Below, in pieces: positions 9,931-18,714 of a stretch of DNA of 64,000 nucleotides. This DNA is from CAZSBB01 sp964605235. Its GTDB lineage: Bacteria; Planctomycetota; Phycisphaerae; Phycisphaerales; Phycisphaeraceae. The translations under genes and the position numbers were made by a program. The notes under the pieces were generated by a model. That model did not search any database and had not been told where the DNA came from. It was given only the letters and a program-made list of their open reading frames with translations. Position 1 is the first letter of the stretch; each line of letters starts with the position of its first letter. The stretch is from contig CAZSBB010000005.1 in NCBI GenBank assembly GCA_964605235.1, positions 124,001-188,000 of the forward strand. The letters are read 5' to 3'.

Positions 9931-9968
9931 ATTTATTGACGTCACAAATACCATCAAGACGTCAGTAA
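9931..9968 (-). promoter_or_regulatory. Composite operator/promoter-like element upstream of the GH35-like gene
   Basis: Read on the minus strand, this AT-rich patch contains TGACGTC (9964-9958), TTGATG (9957-9952) and CGTCAATA (9941-9934) in that order; the last block is part of a full TGACGTCA palindrome at 9937-9944. The same three blocks in the same order and nearly the same span occur at 31521-31560 before the GntR-type regulator gene. TTGATG could serve as a -35 box; the -10 region (TAAATA, 16-base spacer) is poor. Position 15-50 bases upstream of the gene fits an operator. Binding protein inferred, not shown. Confidence 0.5.
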
Positions 9969-10068
9969 TGTACCTGTTCGACCGCCGCACCGCCAGATGG
10001 CGGGCCGTCGCCCAGGCCTGGTCGCGCGTCGCGCCCTGTCGGCCAGACGCGTCGCAGCGCGCGGACGC

Positions 10069-10196
10069 TCAACCCTGGGCGTGCTCGTCGTTGCCGCCGC
10101 CGGCGTCGCCGCAGCGGTCGAGCAACGTCTGCAGTGCTGCCGTGTTGAGCGTCACGCCATCGCCACGCACGCCGTACTGCGTTACGTCGAGGTCAT
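10069..10196 (-). pseudogene. Remnant of a GH28/pectate-lyase-3-type gene (N-terminal fragment, frameshifted)
   Basis: On the minus strand a 40-residue fragment reads DVTQYGVRGDGVTLNTAAL followed by a short helix and GGG, the signature opening of GH28 polygalacturonases and related beta-helix enzymes. It ends at a TGA (10071-10069) soon after the GGG. The ATG at 10196-10194 overlaps the stop of the SGNH hydrolase gene in the ATGA manner seen elsewhere in this operon, but it leads into a different frame: a single missing base just after it would account for this. The rest down to 9917 shows no family resemblance. The operon therefore once carried a GH28-type gene between the SGNH and GH35-like genes. 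The fragment lies in otherwise gene-free 9917-10192. Confidence 0.6.
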
Positions 10197-10858
10197 GACG
10201 CGGTTCCCGGCGTGTCTGCCGCGCCATCGCCGCAGACCGCTTCGAGCCAGGCCTGCATGATCAGCCACTGCCCGGCCGCGTTGGGATGGATGCCGTCGAA
10301 GAGCCAGTAAGCCGGCCCGGTGGACGCCGCCGCCTGTTCGAGTCGCTTCTGCAGCGGCACGAAGACCGCGTTGAAGTCATGCGCCAACTCACGAACCGCC
10401 TGCTGGCGGGGGCGCAGTTCCTCCAGCCAGGCGCGCGTCACGATGCCGGTTTCCAGCAGAAACGGCTCACAGAGCACCATTCGGACCTGCGGAAGCTGCG
10501 CGCGGGTCCATGTCAGCAGGTGGGCATAGGCCTCCTTGAACTGCGCCGGGGTGGCGCCGGTGCCGTATTTCATGCGGGCAATCGCGTCATTGACGCCGAT
10601 CAGCAGGCTCAGGACATCAGGCTTGAGGTCCAGGCAGTCCTTTTGCCAGCGGGCGAGCAGTTCGTTGACGCCATGGCCGCACTCCCCACGGTTCTCGAAG
10701 CGCAGGTTCCAGTCGGGCCGCTGCGCCAGGAGCTGGGCGCAGACCATCATCGCCCACCCCGCGCCCATGCGGTACGACACGCCCACCTCCTCCGGTTTGC
10801 GGAAGGCGTGCGTGATCGAATCCCCCTGAAACAGCACCAGGTCGTTGCGTCGCAGCAT
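10193..10858 (-). CDS. SGNH/GDSL-family hydrolase (probable carbohydrate esterase)
   Basis: 221 residues, cytoplasmic by appearance. All SGNH blocks are present: FQGDSIT (block I, catalytic Ser14), ENRG (block II, Gly58), IGVND (block III, Asn90) and DGIHPN (block V, Asp188 and His191). These enzymes hydrolyse esters, often acetyl groups on sugars, fitting a deacetylating role here. I chose the ATG at 10858 because GAGG lies eight bases before it; a GTG at 10876 in the same frame would overlap the previous stop by four bases and is the alternative. It follows the GH36-like gene and precedes the GH28 remnant. Confidence 0.75.
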   Translation of the reverse strand: MLRRNDLVLFQGDSITHAFRKPEEVGVSYRMGAGWAMMVCAQLLAQRPDWNLRFENRGECGHGVNELLARWQKDCLDLKPDVLSLLIGVNDAIARMKYGTGATPAQFKEAYAHLLTWTRAQLPQVRMVLCEPFLLETGIVTRAWLEELRPRQQAVRELAHDFNAVFVPLQKRLEQAAASTGPAYWLFDGIHPNAAGQWLIMQAWLEAVCGDGAADTPGTAS

Positions 10859-10872
10859 GGCGTTCACCTCGA

Positions 10873-12888
10873 TCACCAGCTTATGTCGTACAACAGCGCG
10901 CTGCGACCGGCGAGGGTGCGCGTGATGAATTCGTCATCGAGACGCTGGCGCTGCCCGGTCCAGAAGTTCACCGCGTCCACCGGCCCGTCGTGGCCCAGCC
11001 GGCGCCGCGGCACCGACACCACCCGCGCCTCGTCGCTCCAGTTGAACAGCGCCAGCGACTGCCGCACCCCGGCCCGGGCGGTCATGCTGTCGGCCGGGAA
11101 ATCCACATACAGCGACTCGGGCAGCGGCACACCTGTAAACGCCCGCTGGTCCGGGCAATGCACGCGCCAACCGCGGTCGCAACGATCCGTCAGCTGGCGC
11201 AGCGCGGCAACCCAGCGCGCCGGCCAGGTCTCCACCCGTCCCCCGGTTTCCAGCAGACCCATGTTGATGTAGCTCCAGGTCAGCCGGAACTCGTTCTCAT
11301 GGTCGGGGTACTCCGCCATGATGCCGGCGCTGTCGTTGTTGAGTAGAAACGTCCGGCGGCCCTCTATGCCCAGCGTGGGCAGCGCCCAGATGCAGTTGTT
11401 GAGCTGTTCCTCCCAGCGTCCCACGCCGATGTCGATGGTGTTGCGATAGGTGTCCGCCCACTGCCCGGGGAACGGGTTGCCCATACCGGTCGCCACGCAG
11501 GTCATGAACACGCCATCGTCGGGCAGGTGTTTTCGCACCAGCGCCAGGAATTGCCGCCGCCGCTGCACCGCCGTTTGCGAAGGGTCGCGCAGCCGGGCAT
11601 GCCGATCCTCAAAATTCTGGCTCCAGAAGTCCATCTTGCATGCATCCATCCCCCACTGCCCCAGAATCACCGCCAGCGTGCGATCCAGGAACGCCACCGC
11701 CTCGGGATGGCTGTAGTCCAGGAACGCATGCTTGCCGCCGATCAGGTAGAGCGACCCGTCGGCGTTGCGCAGCAGCCAGTCGGGATGTTCCTCGTGCAGC
11801 CGCGAGGGCACTGCCACGGTCGGCGACCACCAGATGCCTGGGCGCAGCCCCAGCCGGCGCAACTCGTCGGTGTACCCCCGGATGCCGCGTGGCCAACGGG
11901 CGCGATCCACCCGCTGATTCGCCTCGGGATAGAACTGATCGAGAAACGTCGATGCCGTCTGGCCCGTCAGGTAGCCGGCGTCCATGAGGAACCACTTGAT
12001 GCCCGGCAGTTGCTCCGCGATGAAACGGGCCGTCGGCAACAGTGAAGCTTCGGACTGATCCGCGAACACGCCGTAGTTCCACGTGCAGTGCATCGCCTCG
12101 CGCAGGATCGGCGTGGTCGGTCCGCGGAAGCGATGTCGGCTCGAGAGAAACCCGACGTAGTCCACGAAAGCGTCCTCGACCGCGACATCACCGAGCAGTT
12201 GGATGAACACGCCGTCAAGCTTCAGCGATGACTGCGCGTCCACCTGAAATCCGCCGGTCTGCCCCGGATCATGGTGTACGGCAAACACCTCGAACACGCT
12301 GCGGTTGACCATCGCGCGCTTGCGCATCTCAAAGGTGGTGAAGTTGATCTCCTCCGACGCGGCGGCGAACACCAGTCCGCTCCGGCCGGCAAGATCCTGC
12401 AGCAACCAGCCGGGAAACGCCTGGTCCTCGCCGCGCCCCAGGTGCACCGTCTGCGTCGGCAGCATGCGCAGGTAGGGATACTCCATCTGGCAGTGCGGGT
12501 AGTGCTCGTTGCGGACGTGATCGGTGTGGGCACAACGCAGATCCCAACCCAGCCAACTGCCCTTGCCGTGCAGCACCGCCGCGTCGGGCGTGAAGGCGCC
12601 GGTGGCGACGCTGGTCACCCAGAGCGGCGTGCGACGGGCGTTGTGCAATGCATGCGTCAACACCACCGCGCCAAGCCCTGCGACCGGCTCGGCCCGGGTG
12701 ACGACACGCAGGTCCGGCGAAACCGGCGCCTCGGCGATCCAGACCTCGCCTTCGCGCCGGATCGACTCGTACACGGCGACCCGCGTCTGGCCCTCCACGA
12801 TCAGTCGAAGCCCCAGCCCCCGCACGCCCAGGTTCGCGTCCGGGTCGGTGAACGTCAGGCCGTCGGAACTCAAATGCAAATTGAACAT
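10873..12888 (-). CDS. GH36-like alpha-galactosidase-type enzyme (clan GH-D)
   Basis: 671 residues without signal peptide; GAGG five bases before the ATG supports the start. The N-terminal half is a beta-sandwich. The barrel follows, with KWFLMDAGY near residue 300, LRPGIWWSP, and CKMDFW, whose Asp420 corresponds to the K-x-D nucleophile of clan GH-D; VGRWEEQ and FLLNNDSAG lie further on, where the acid/base and substrate loop fall. The end is a small beta domain. Clan GH-D enzymes retain configuration and mostly remove terminal alpha-galactose or alpha-N-acetylgalactosamine. It lies between the sulfatase gene (7-base gap) and the SGNH gene, suggesting it acts on desulfated oligosaccharide in the cytoplasm. 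Confidence 0.65.
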   Translation of the reverse strand: MFNLHLSSDGLTFTDPDANLGVRGLGLRLIVEGQTRVAVYESIRREGEVWIAEAPVSPDLRVVTRAEPVAGLGAVVLTHALHNARRTPLWVTSVATGAFTPDAAVLHGKGSWLGWDLRCAHTDHVRNEHYPHCQMEYPYLRMLPTQTVHLGRGEDQAFPGWLLQDLAGRSGLVFAAASEEINFTTFEMRKRAMVNRSVFEVFAVHHDPGQTGGFQVDAQSSLKLDGVFIQLLGDVAVEDAFVDYVGFLSSRHRFRGPTTPILREAMHCTWNYGVFADQSEASLLPTARFIAEQLPGIKWFLMDAGYLTGQTASTFLDQFYPEANQRVDRARWPRGIRGYTDELRRLGLRPGIWWSPTVAVPSRLHEEHPDWLLRNADGSLYLIGGKHAFLDYSHPEAVAFLDRTLAVILGQWGMDACKMDFWSQNFEDRHARLRDPSQTAVQRRRQFLALVRKHLPDDGVFMTCVATGMGNPFPGQWADTYRNTIDIGVGRWEEQLNNCIWALPTLGIEGRRTFLLNNDSAGIMAEYPDHENEFRLTWSYINMGLLETGGRVETWPARWVAALRQLTDRCDRGWRVHCPDQRAFTGVPLPESLYVDFPADSMTARAGVRQSLALFNWSDEARVVSVPRRRLGHDGPVDAVNFWTGQRQRLDDEFITRTLAGRSALLYDISW

Positions 12889-12895
12889 CTCGACC

Positions 12896-14401
12896 TCACG
12901 CTCCCAGGGGTTTGCCGGTGGAATAGTTCAGTTCGACCGGCCAGACGCCGTCAGCGCGGCGGGGGCGGTACGGGCCGTTCCAGCTCGCCGACACCGGCCT
13001 TGCCCAGGGGCGCTGCGCCCAGACCGGCCCACGCAGCGGATCACGACGTTCATCCATCCAGGCGAGCAGGGCCGCGTGCAACCGATCGCGCGCGGCAGCA
13101 TGGGCGGGGTCATCGATGCGGTTCACCAACTCCGCCGGATCCGAAGCCAGGTGGTACAGTTCGTCAGTGCTCAGCAGATTCAGCGCCAGCTTGTACCCGT
13201 CGCGAATGATGCAGCGGATCGGCAGGAAACCACCGCAACCGTCGTGGCCGATCTCGAAGCGGTGGAAGGCGATGATCGCCGCGCGATCGGGCTCTTCCTG
13301 TCCCTCGAATAAACCGGTCAGCGACTGACCGTCGAGGATGTCCGGCGGCGTCACGCCCGCCAGCGACAGCAGCGTGGGCAGCACGTCGGCGTGACTCACC
13401 GGCGAGCGCAGCACGCGCGGCTCCTGCCGCGCCCGCGGCGGTCGCACCACCAGCGGCACCCGAGCCGCCCCGTCGTACATGCACGCCCCCTTGGACAGCA
13501 ACCCATGTTCGCCCATCAGATCGCCATGATCGCTGGTGAACAGGACCCAGGTGTGGTCGTCGAGCCCGAGCCGATCGAGTTCCTCGACCACCCGGCCAAT
13601 CTGGTGATCCACGAAGTGGTTGCACCCGAAGTACCAGGGCAGATAGAACGCCCCGTCGCGCAGCGGCTGGTATTGATGCGGCAGTTCCGCGATGCGCTGC
13701 CGCCAGATCCGCTGGATGTGCGGCTTGTTCGTCAGCGGATCCGCGCCCGACGGGCCCACCGGGAAGCGATAGTCACGGAACGGCTCGATGAACTGGGGCG
13801 GACAGGCGAACGGGTGGTGCGGCTCGTCGTAGGACAATACGAGGCAGAACGGCTGATCATGCCGCTGCCGCAGGAACCCGATGCCGCGATCGGACACGCG
13901 CTGCGCCCAGGTGAACTCACTGGTGATGCGCGGGTCCGGCGGAGCGTCGATGCTCGCCGCCGCCTCGCGCCACAACTTCACGCCGGCGTCACCCAGATCG
14001 TCGAGATAGTTCCTGCCGTCGTACCAGAGCGTCGGGTCCCAGCCGTCGGCGCAGGCGCCGGTGTCGAAGTAGTCGTGCCCGCTGAGGTGCCACTTGCCGC
14101 TGTAGCCGCAGTGATAGCCGGCGTCGGCGAGGTAGTGCGCCATCGTGCGGGTGTTGGCGTAGAGCGGGATGCTGTTGGCCGCCGGCCCGGCGCTGTGCGG
14201 GTAGACGCCGGTGAACAGCCCCGCCCGCGCCGGGGTGCAGACCGGGCAGGTCGTGTAGGCGCGGTCGAACCGCACGCCCTGTGACGCCAGCTGATCAATA
14301 TGCGGCGTGCGCAGCTCGGGCTTGCCGTAGCACCCGATCACGTTGGCGCCCTGCGTGTCGGTCAGAAAGATCACGAAGTTGGGGGGACGATGCGGAGTCA
14401 T
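12896..14401 (-). CDS. Type I sulfatase (CTPAR), no signal peptide
   Basis: 501 residues of the alkaline-phosphatase superfamily. FLTDTQG places the first metal Asp at residue 15; CTPAR at 55-59 is the C-x-P-x-R signature in which Cys55 becomes formylglycine; GKWHLSGHDY and FTSDHGDLMGEH are the later metal/active-site blocks. The domain starts directly after the initiator Met with no leader, so the enzyme would be cytoplasmic. The open frame continues upstream to 14809, but that part lies inside the GH106-like gene in another frame, has no family similarity and is rejected; the ATG at 14401 is seven bases past that gene's stop. Substrate position cannot be inferred. No formylglycine-generating enzyme or anaerobic maturase is in the window. 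Confidence 0.85.
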   Translation of the reverse strand: MTPHRPPNFVIFLTDTQGANVIGCYGKPELRTPHIDQLASQGVRFDRAYTTCPVCTPARAGLFTGVYPHSAGPAANSIPLYANTRTMAHYLADAGYHCGYSGKWHLSGHDYFDTGACADGWDPTLWYDGRNYLDDLGDAGVKLWREAAASIDAPPDPRITSEFTWAQRVSDRGIGFLRQRHDQPFCLVLSYDEPHHPFACPPQFIEPFRDYRFPVGPSGADPLTNKPHIQRIWRQRIAELPHQYQPLRDGAFYLPWYFGCNHFVDHQIGRVVEELDRLGLDDHTWVLFTSDHGDLMGEHGLLSKGACMYDGAARVPLVVRPPRARQEPRVLRSPVSHADVLPTLLSLAGVTPPDILDGQSLTGLFEGQEEPDRAAIIAFHRFEIGHDGCGGFLPIRCIIRDGYKLALNLLSTDELYHLASDPAELVNRIDDPAHAAARDRLHAALLAWMDERRDPLRGPVWAQRPWARPVSASWNGPYRPRRADGVWPVELNYSTGKPLGA

Positions 14402-14408
14402 GGCAATT

Positions 14409-16307
14409 TCACAGGCAGCGCAGCAGGAGCAGGCGCAGCGGTTCGAGTTCAGTGGGTGGAACAGACAGCACCACCGGTTCCCGGCCGTAGGGATCGATCC
14501 AGGTCCGCGCGCCCGGAGCGGCCACATCAATGTCCAGCGGGATCGGCGCCAGCCCCTCGTTGAAGATGAAATACCAGTCCGCATCGAGCTTGCGCACATG
14601 GCGGCAACGCAGCTCCGGCTGCGGCGTGCGGCTGTGCAGATCGGCGGGCGCCAGTTGACGCACGGCGGCGGTAAGCGCTTCGGGCTGAGGCAGGCGGATG
14701 CCCGGCCAGCGCGCGCTGACGGCGGTGGCTGTGTGATGCAGTAACCGCCCTGCGGCGGCGAGCGTGTCCAGGGCCGCGTCGATCCCCGGGGGCAGCGAGC
14801 AGACCTCATCGATGATCAGCACGTCGTAGTGCATGTCCGCCAGTTCAATGCCGCGTGCGCTGACCGCCGCGTCTTCCGCCAGATGGCGGGCTTCGAGGTA
14901 GTTGAAGTCGATCTGCCCGCGCTGCAGCACTTCGGCAGCCTGCCAGGCGAGGTGATTCGATTCGCCCAGGATCGCCACGCGGCAGACATGGGTGCTGTCG
15001 AGGTTGAGCCAGCTCAGGCGGCGGCAGCCGTCGGCATAGTCGCGGTAGCGCGGCCACCACGCGCTGTTGGGGCCGACATCCGGCGGGCGCTCGTCGCGGC
15101 GCGGCCCGCGCACGCTGTAGTAGAACGCATGCGGGTAGAGCAGGTTCACCCCGCGCACGAAGCACCAGTCGGCGAGCCAGCGCATCTGGTCATAGGTCAG
15201 CTCGTGGCCATAGGCGCCGCAGCATTCGTTGGCGTTGCGGCGGCGGCGCAGGTGGCGTGCCGCCGAGGAACTGCATTTGGCTTGCGTGGCGTGCCGGCCC
15301 TGCGTGGCGGTCGGGCCCGGCAGCACCATGCGCCAGACCAGGTCCTGGCCGGGCATGTCGAAATGCCGCAGGGCGCCGATCTCATCGCTCATGGCGGGGT
15401 GCCCGGTCAACGGCAGGCGGTGACGACGGCACCAGTCGCTCAGCCGCTGGTAGTAGGTCTCCTGCAGACGCTGGTCGATCGCCCAGTGATACGCGGCGCG
15501 GTGGCGCTCCGCGTCGGGCTCGTCGTCGTACCACAGGGCCGGCAGGTGCGGCGTGAAGTCGTAACCCAGCAGCCGCTGCACATGGTCGAGGATTCCCTTG
15601 GTTCCGGGGCGAAGGTGCGGCGGATAGAACTTGCCCAGCACATCAGGCTCGTCGGTGAACATCGCCAGGATCGTGTTGCCGAAATGCTGTTGATAGCGCG
15701 CGGCAAAACGGTCATAGACCAGCCGCAGAAAGCAGTCGACGGCCTGGGGGTTGAGCAGGTCGGCGGCGGGCGGCAGCACCTCGCGCGGCTCCTTCAGGTG
15801 GGCGTCGGCCTGTTCATCAACATAGTGGATGCCGCGGATGACCGTGCCCGCGGGCTGGTCCACCACGGCGACATGTTGCCCGGTCACGCGGCGACAGACA
15901 GCCACGAGGTGATGACCCGGCGGCAGGATCGGCGGCTGGTCGTCGGACAGTTCATGCACCGTCAGCGCCCGCGTCGCGTAGAGCGGGTTCTCCGCCACGA
16001 CCTGCCCATGCGACGAGCCCGAGGGATACATGCCCTCGTCGTAGAGCAGCACGCTCAGGCCGCGACGCTGAGCCTCGTCGATGGCGACGTCGTACAGCGC
16101 CAGCAGCGGTTCGCTCATCCACGCCAGCCGGCGCGGCAGGCCCATGCGGGGATGAATGATGAACCCGTACACCCCATGCGCTGCGAAGTCCGCAATCTGG
16201 CGACGGATCTCCGCTTCATCCAGTTCATCGTTCCAGAACCAGAACGGCATGACCGAGCATTCGCGGGGCGGGTCGATGAACACTTCGGGCAACAGCGCGG
16301 CGGACAT
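14409..16307 (-). CDS. GH106-like alpha-L-rhamnosidase-type protein
   Basis: 632 residues, no signal peptide; AAGGAAG seven bases before the ATG is a strong ribosome-binding site. MPFWFWNDELDEAEIRRQI at residues 20-38, a GVYGFIIHPRMGL strand and LLYDEGMYPSGS are typical of GH106-type proteins, which start with a Trp-rich W.W..... segment, then a beta-strand with G-F-..H. A second conserved block, ECCGAYGHELTYDQMRWL, occurs near residue 355, where family members place active-site acids. MFTDEPD near residue 230 is another candidate acidic site. GH106 enzymes hydrolyse terminal alpha-L-rhamnose. First enzyme gene downstream of the LacI regulator. Some relatives are only called glycosyl hydrolase, so the rhamnosidase reading is probable rather than certain. 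Confidence 0.6.
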   Translation of the reverse strand: MSAALLPEVFIDPPRECSVMPFWFWNDELDEAEIRRQIADFAAHGVYGFIIHPRMGLPRRLAWMSEPLLALYDVAIDEAQRRGLSVLLYDEGMYPSGSSHGQVVAENPLYATRALTVHELSDDQPPILPPGHHLVAVCRRVTGQHVAVVDQPAGTVIRGIHYVDEQADAHLKEPREVLPPAADLLNPQAVDCFLRLVYDRFAARYQQHFGNTILAMFTDEPDVLGKFYPPHLRPGTKGILDHVQRLLGYDFTPHLPALWYDDEPDAERHRAAYHWAIDQRLQETYYQRLSDWCRRHRLPLTGHPAMSDEIGALRHFDMPGQDLVWRMVLPGPTATQGRHATQAKCSSSAARHLRRRRNANECCGAYGHELTYDQMRWLADWCFVRGVNLLYPHAFYYSVRGPRRDERPPDVGPNSAWWPRYRDYADGCRRLSWLNLDSTHVCRVAILGESNHLAWQAAEVLQRGQIDFNYLEARHLAEDAAVSARGIELADMHYDVLIIDEVCSLPPGIDAALDTLAAAGRLLHHTATAVSARWPGIRLPQPEALTAAVRQLAPADLHSRTPQPELRCRHVRKLDADWYFIFNEGLAPIPLDIDVAAPGARTWIDPYGREPVVLSVPPTELEPLRLLLLRCL

Positions 16308-16395
16308 CGCGGAACTTCCTTCAGCAGGCGGTGAAGCTCATGATCGGGCGACGGTCATGGACGACGAGACTGGCGGAATCCCCCGCCGGTGCGAA

Positions 16396-17529
16396 TCACG
16401 GTCGGGCTTCGGCGCGGGCGGTGGACGGCACCAGCGTCTGGCCGGGCACCGGTCGGGGTTGCAGCAGGCGCGCCATGGCGGGGCGATCGGGTTCTTCGAT
16501 GCGCTGGAGCAACTGGTGAACGCAGGCGGCGCCCATCTCGCGCAGCGGCGGGCTGTAGGCGGTGATCTCCAGCCCGGTGCGGTCGGGGCGATCACCTCCC
16601 AGAGAGACGACGGCAACGTCCTGGCCAACGGCGCGCCCCAACGGCTTGAGCGCGTCGTTGAGGTCGTAGACGTTGTAGTTGGACTTGGTGATCCAGCCGG
16701 TCACGCCGCGTTCGGCGGTGAGGCGCGCCGCTTCGCGCGCCAGGGCATAGCGATCCAACTGCCGGCCGGGTGAATCGACGATCGCCACATCGGCAAGGCT
16801 CAGCCCCACGTTGCAGACCGCCGCCAGGCAGGAGCCGGTGAACTGCTGCCGCCCATGGCTGTGCCCGACGCTCAACAGCCCGATGCGGCGGTGGCCCCGT
16901 TCCAGCAGTTGCCCCAGCGCCAACTGACAGGCCCAGGTGTAGTCCAGGCCGACGAGGTCGGCCCCGACATCGAGGTGATGGTGATTGGCGGTGACCGTCG
17001 GGTACTGCCCGGCAAACTGGGCGACGATCGGCGCTTCGAAGTTGTACATGAACATCAGGCCCCGCAATTGTCCGCCGCGCAGGTTCGCCGGTTGCTTGCG
17101 GGGGTCGTGCCAGTCGCTGGCGGCGCCGCGGTCGAAATGGATCGACAGCGAGACGCCCAGGTCACCGGCGGCCTCGGTGGCGCCCATGAGCATCTCGTGG
17201 CCGGGCTGATGGATGTCGTGCTGGATGGTGTCGCCCCAGTGAAACAGCAACCCGACGGGGATGAGGGCCTGAGTGCGGGAACGCGCAGGACGCCCGGCAC
17301 GAAGCTGGGCGCGACGCCCCGCGCCCCGACTGGCAGCGGAGCGCCCCGCACGCAGCGGCGGCTCGTAGCCCATCTGTGCGGCGGTCGACAGCACCTGGGC
17401 GCGGGTTTCATCGCTGACATCGGTGCAATGCCGCAGCGATTTGGAGACGGTGGAGACCGCCAGATTCAGTTTCCGGGCAATGTCACGCTGGTTGACGATC
17501 ATGGCGCAGATGATATCCGAAACTTCCAT
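16396..17529 (-). CDS. LacI-family transcriptional regulator
   Basis: 377 residues. The LacI helix-turn-helix occupies about residues 12-57 (QRDIARKLNLAVSTVSKSLR and then AQVLSTAAQMGYEP). An unusual Arg/Ala-rich linker of about 30 residues follows, then a periplasmic-binding-protein-like sensor from about residue 90 (LIPVGLLFHWGD; ERGHRRIGLLSVGHSHGRQQF). Two starts are possible: ATG at 17529, or ATG at 17502, which would begin MIVNQRDIA just ahead of the helix; neither has a clear ribosome-binding site. It heads the leftward glycosidase/sulfatase operon and is divergent from the pseudopilin gene, so it probably controls both via the AT-rich region 17530-17770. A perfect TTTCGAAA palindrome abuts the first start codon. 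The inducer is unknown, presumably a sugar from the substrate. Confidence 0.85.
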   Translation of the reverse strand: MEVSDIICAMIVNQRDIARKLNLAVSTVSKSLRHCTDVSDETRAQVLSTAAQMGYEPPLRAGRSAASRGAGRRAQLRAGRPARSRTQALIPVGLLFHWGDTIQHDIHQPGHEMLMGATEAAGDLGVSLSIHFDRGAASDWHDPRKQPANLRGGQLRGLMFMYNFEAPIVAQFAGQYPTVTANHHHLDVGADLVGLDYTWACQLALGQLLERGHRRIGLLSVGHSHGRQQFTGSCLAAVCNVGLSLADVAIVDSPGRQLDRYALAREAARLTAERGVTGWITKSNYNVYDLNDALKPLGRAVGQDVAVVSLGGDRPDRTGLEITAYSPPLREMGAACVHQLLQRIEEPDRPAMARLLQPRPVPGQTLVPSTARAEARP

Positions 17530-17537
17530 TTTCGAAA
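17530..17537. promoter_or_regulatory. TTTCGAAA palindrome, candidate LacI-family operator
   Basis: A perfect 8-base palindrome with the central CG usual for LacI-family operators, directly beside the start codon of the LacI gene. A related TTTTCGATAT lies 7 bases further on at 17544-17553. The location suits autoregulation. Assigned from symmetry and position only. Confidence 0.35.
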
Positions 17538-17743
17538 GTCATATTTTCGATATTTCCTGATCGAAGCCATTTCGCCGGACACTTCCGCAACGCTGGCGAC
17601 ATATTTCAATTGATACAGAACTGATTATTTTACAATAAATTATGTCATTTCAAGATCGACTGATCCACCTGAAATGCAGGATTCCGGAAAATATCCCGGG
17701 CGATATTCGCGCGGTGTATTTCTCATCGTATATCTAAAAATTG

Positions 17744-17771
17744 TTGACATATTTGCGAAATAATCCATAAT
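17744..17771 (+). promoter_or_regulatory. Sigma70-type promoter for the pseudopilin/DUF6067-like operon
   Basis: TTGACA at 17744-17749 and CATAAT at 17766-17771, separated by 16 bases, give a near-consensus promoter reading rightward. Transcription would begin near 17778, leaving a leader of about 65 bases before the ATG at 17845. The spacer contains ATATTTGCGA (17749-17758), also found upstream of the second pseudopilin gene at 46982-46991. The surrounding 17530-17770 is markedly AT-richer than the coding DNA and holds no gene. Confidence 0.65.
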
Positions 17772-17844
17772 GGCGCCTGGTCCATCTGATTTCCATGCGG
17801 AGGATGGATGGGTCACTTCGCGCCGACTTCAACAGGAGCTGCCC

Positions 17845-18681
17845 ATGTCGATCCTGCTTGACTGCGAATCCCGACGGCGGGCTTTCACGCTCATCGAATT
17901 GCTGGTGGTCATCAGCATCATCGCGCTGTTGGTCTCCATCCTGCTGCCGGCGTTGGCCAAGGCGCGGGAAGCCGCCCGCACCAGTCAGTGTCTGGTCAAT
18001 CTGCGGCAGATGGGCATCGCGACGGCTGCTTACGTGACGGATTTTCAGGACGAACTGCCGGCACGCCATGCCAATGAGTCAGCGCATCCGTGGACCGGCA
18101 GCGGCGCGTGGCGCCACTACAACGCCACCAGCACGGACTCCTACTACCCGCTGGGGCGTCTGGCGCTGGGCGCCGGCAGCAGCGGCGGCGGCGGGCGCTA
18201 TCTGGGCAGTCCCCGGCCTTTCTTCTGTCCTGCCAAAGTGGTTTCCACCTCAGCGCCGCAGCAGTACACCATTGAGGAGTTCAATGGGCAGTTCGAAAAA
18301 CTGTCGGGCAACCCGGGCACACCGGCCCCGACCAACTATTCCGCCAACGTCCGCGACATGCCCATCTGGAATCGCAGCACCGGCGGCGGCGCCAAACTCG
18401 ATCTGGCGGTCGGCTTCAAGCCCATCTGGATCACCGACACCTACAACCTCAATGTCTCGGGCGGTCAGTACAACCAGCGCAATCACGTCGGCGGCAATGT
18501 CGACGCGCTGGCGTTGCTCAACCTCCTGCGTCTGGATGGCTCGGCGCGATCGGTGCCGTACAGCGCGTTTTATTCGGCGATCATCAACCCCACCGGCTCG
18601 GGCCGCTGGAAGAGCAACGCGTCCTCCGACAGTGAACTTTGGAAACGTGACAGCCAGTTGAACGCGCCCAATGGCTGGTGA
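17845..18681 (+). CDS. Pseudopilin-like protein (prepilin-type N-terminal methylation domain)
   Basis: 278 residues from the ATG at 17845, chosen because AGGAG sits seven bases upstream. A short basic leader is followed by AFTLIELLVVISIIALL (residues 13-29), the type IV prepilin signal; the residue before the cleavage point is Ala rather than Gly. Then LRQMG and a hydrophilic C-terminal domain follow, typical of the abundant single-gene planctomycete pseudopilins. A late segment has His and Asp-Gly separated by 16 residues, not the standard nine. After cleavage by a prepilin peptidase it would sit in the inner membrane and assemble into, or act with, a type II-secretion-like pseudopilus. It is co-transcribed with two large exported proteins and divergent from LacI. 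Confidence 0.8.
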   Translation: MSILLDCESRRRAFTLIELLVVISIIALLVSILLPALAKAREAARTSQCLVNLRQMGIATAAYVTDFQDELPARHANESAHPWTGSGAWRHYNATSTDSYYPLGRLALGAGSSGGGGRYLGSPRPFFCPAKVVSTSAPQQYTIEEFNGQFEKLSGNPGTPAPTNYSANVRDMPIWNRSTGGGAKLDLAVGFKPIWITDTYNLNVSGGQYNQRNHVGGNVDALALLNLLRLDGSARSVPYSAFYSAIINPTGSGRWKSNASSDSELWKRDSQLNAPNGW

Positions 18682-18714
18682 CCTGATGAATTTGAGCAAC
18701 CCGGAGTAATCCCG

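Noticed and set aside
14402..14809. Upstream in-frame extension of the sulfatase at 12896-14401
   Set aside because: The extension lies within the GH106-like gene in another frame, is rich in Arg/Pro/Ser without domain similarity, and the sulfatase domain begins right after the ATG at 14401.
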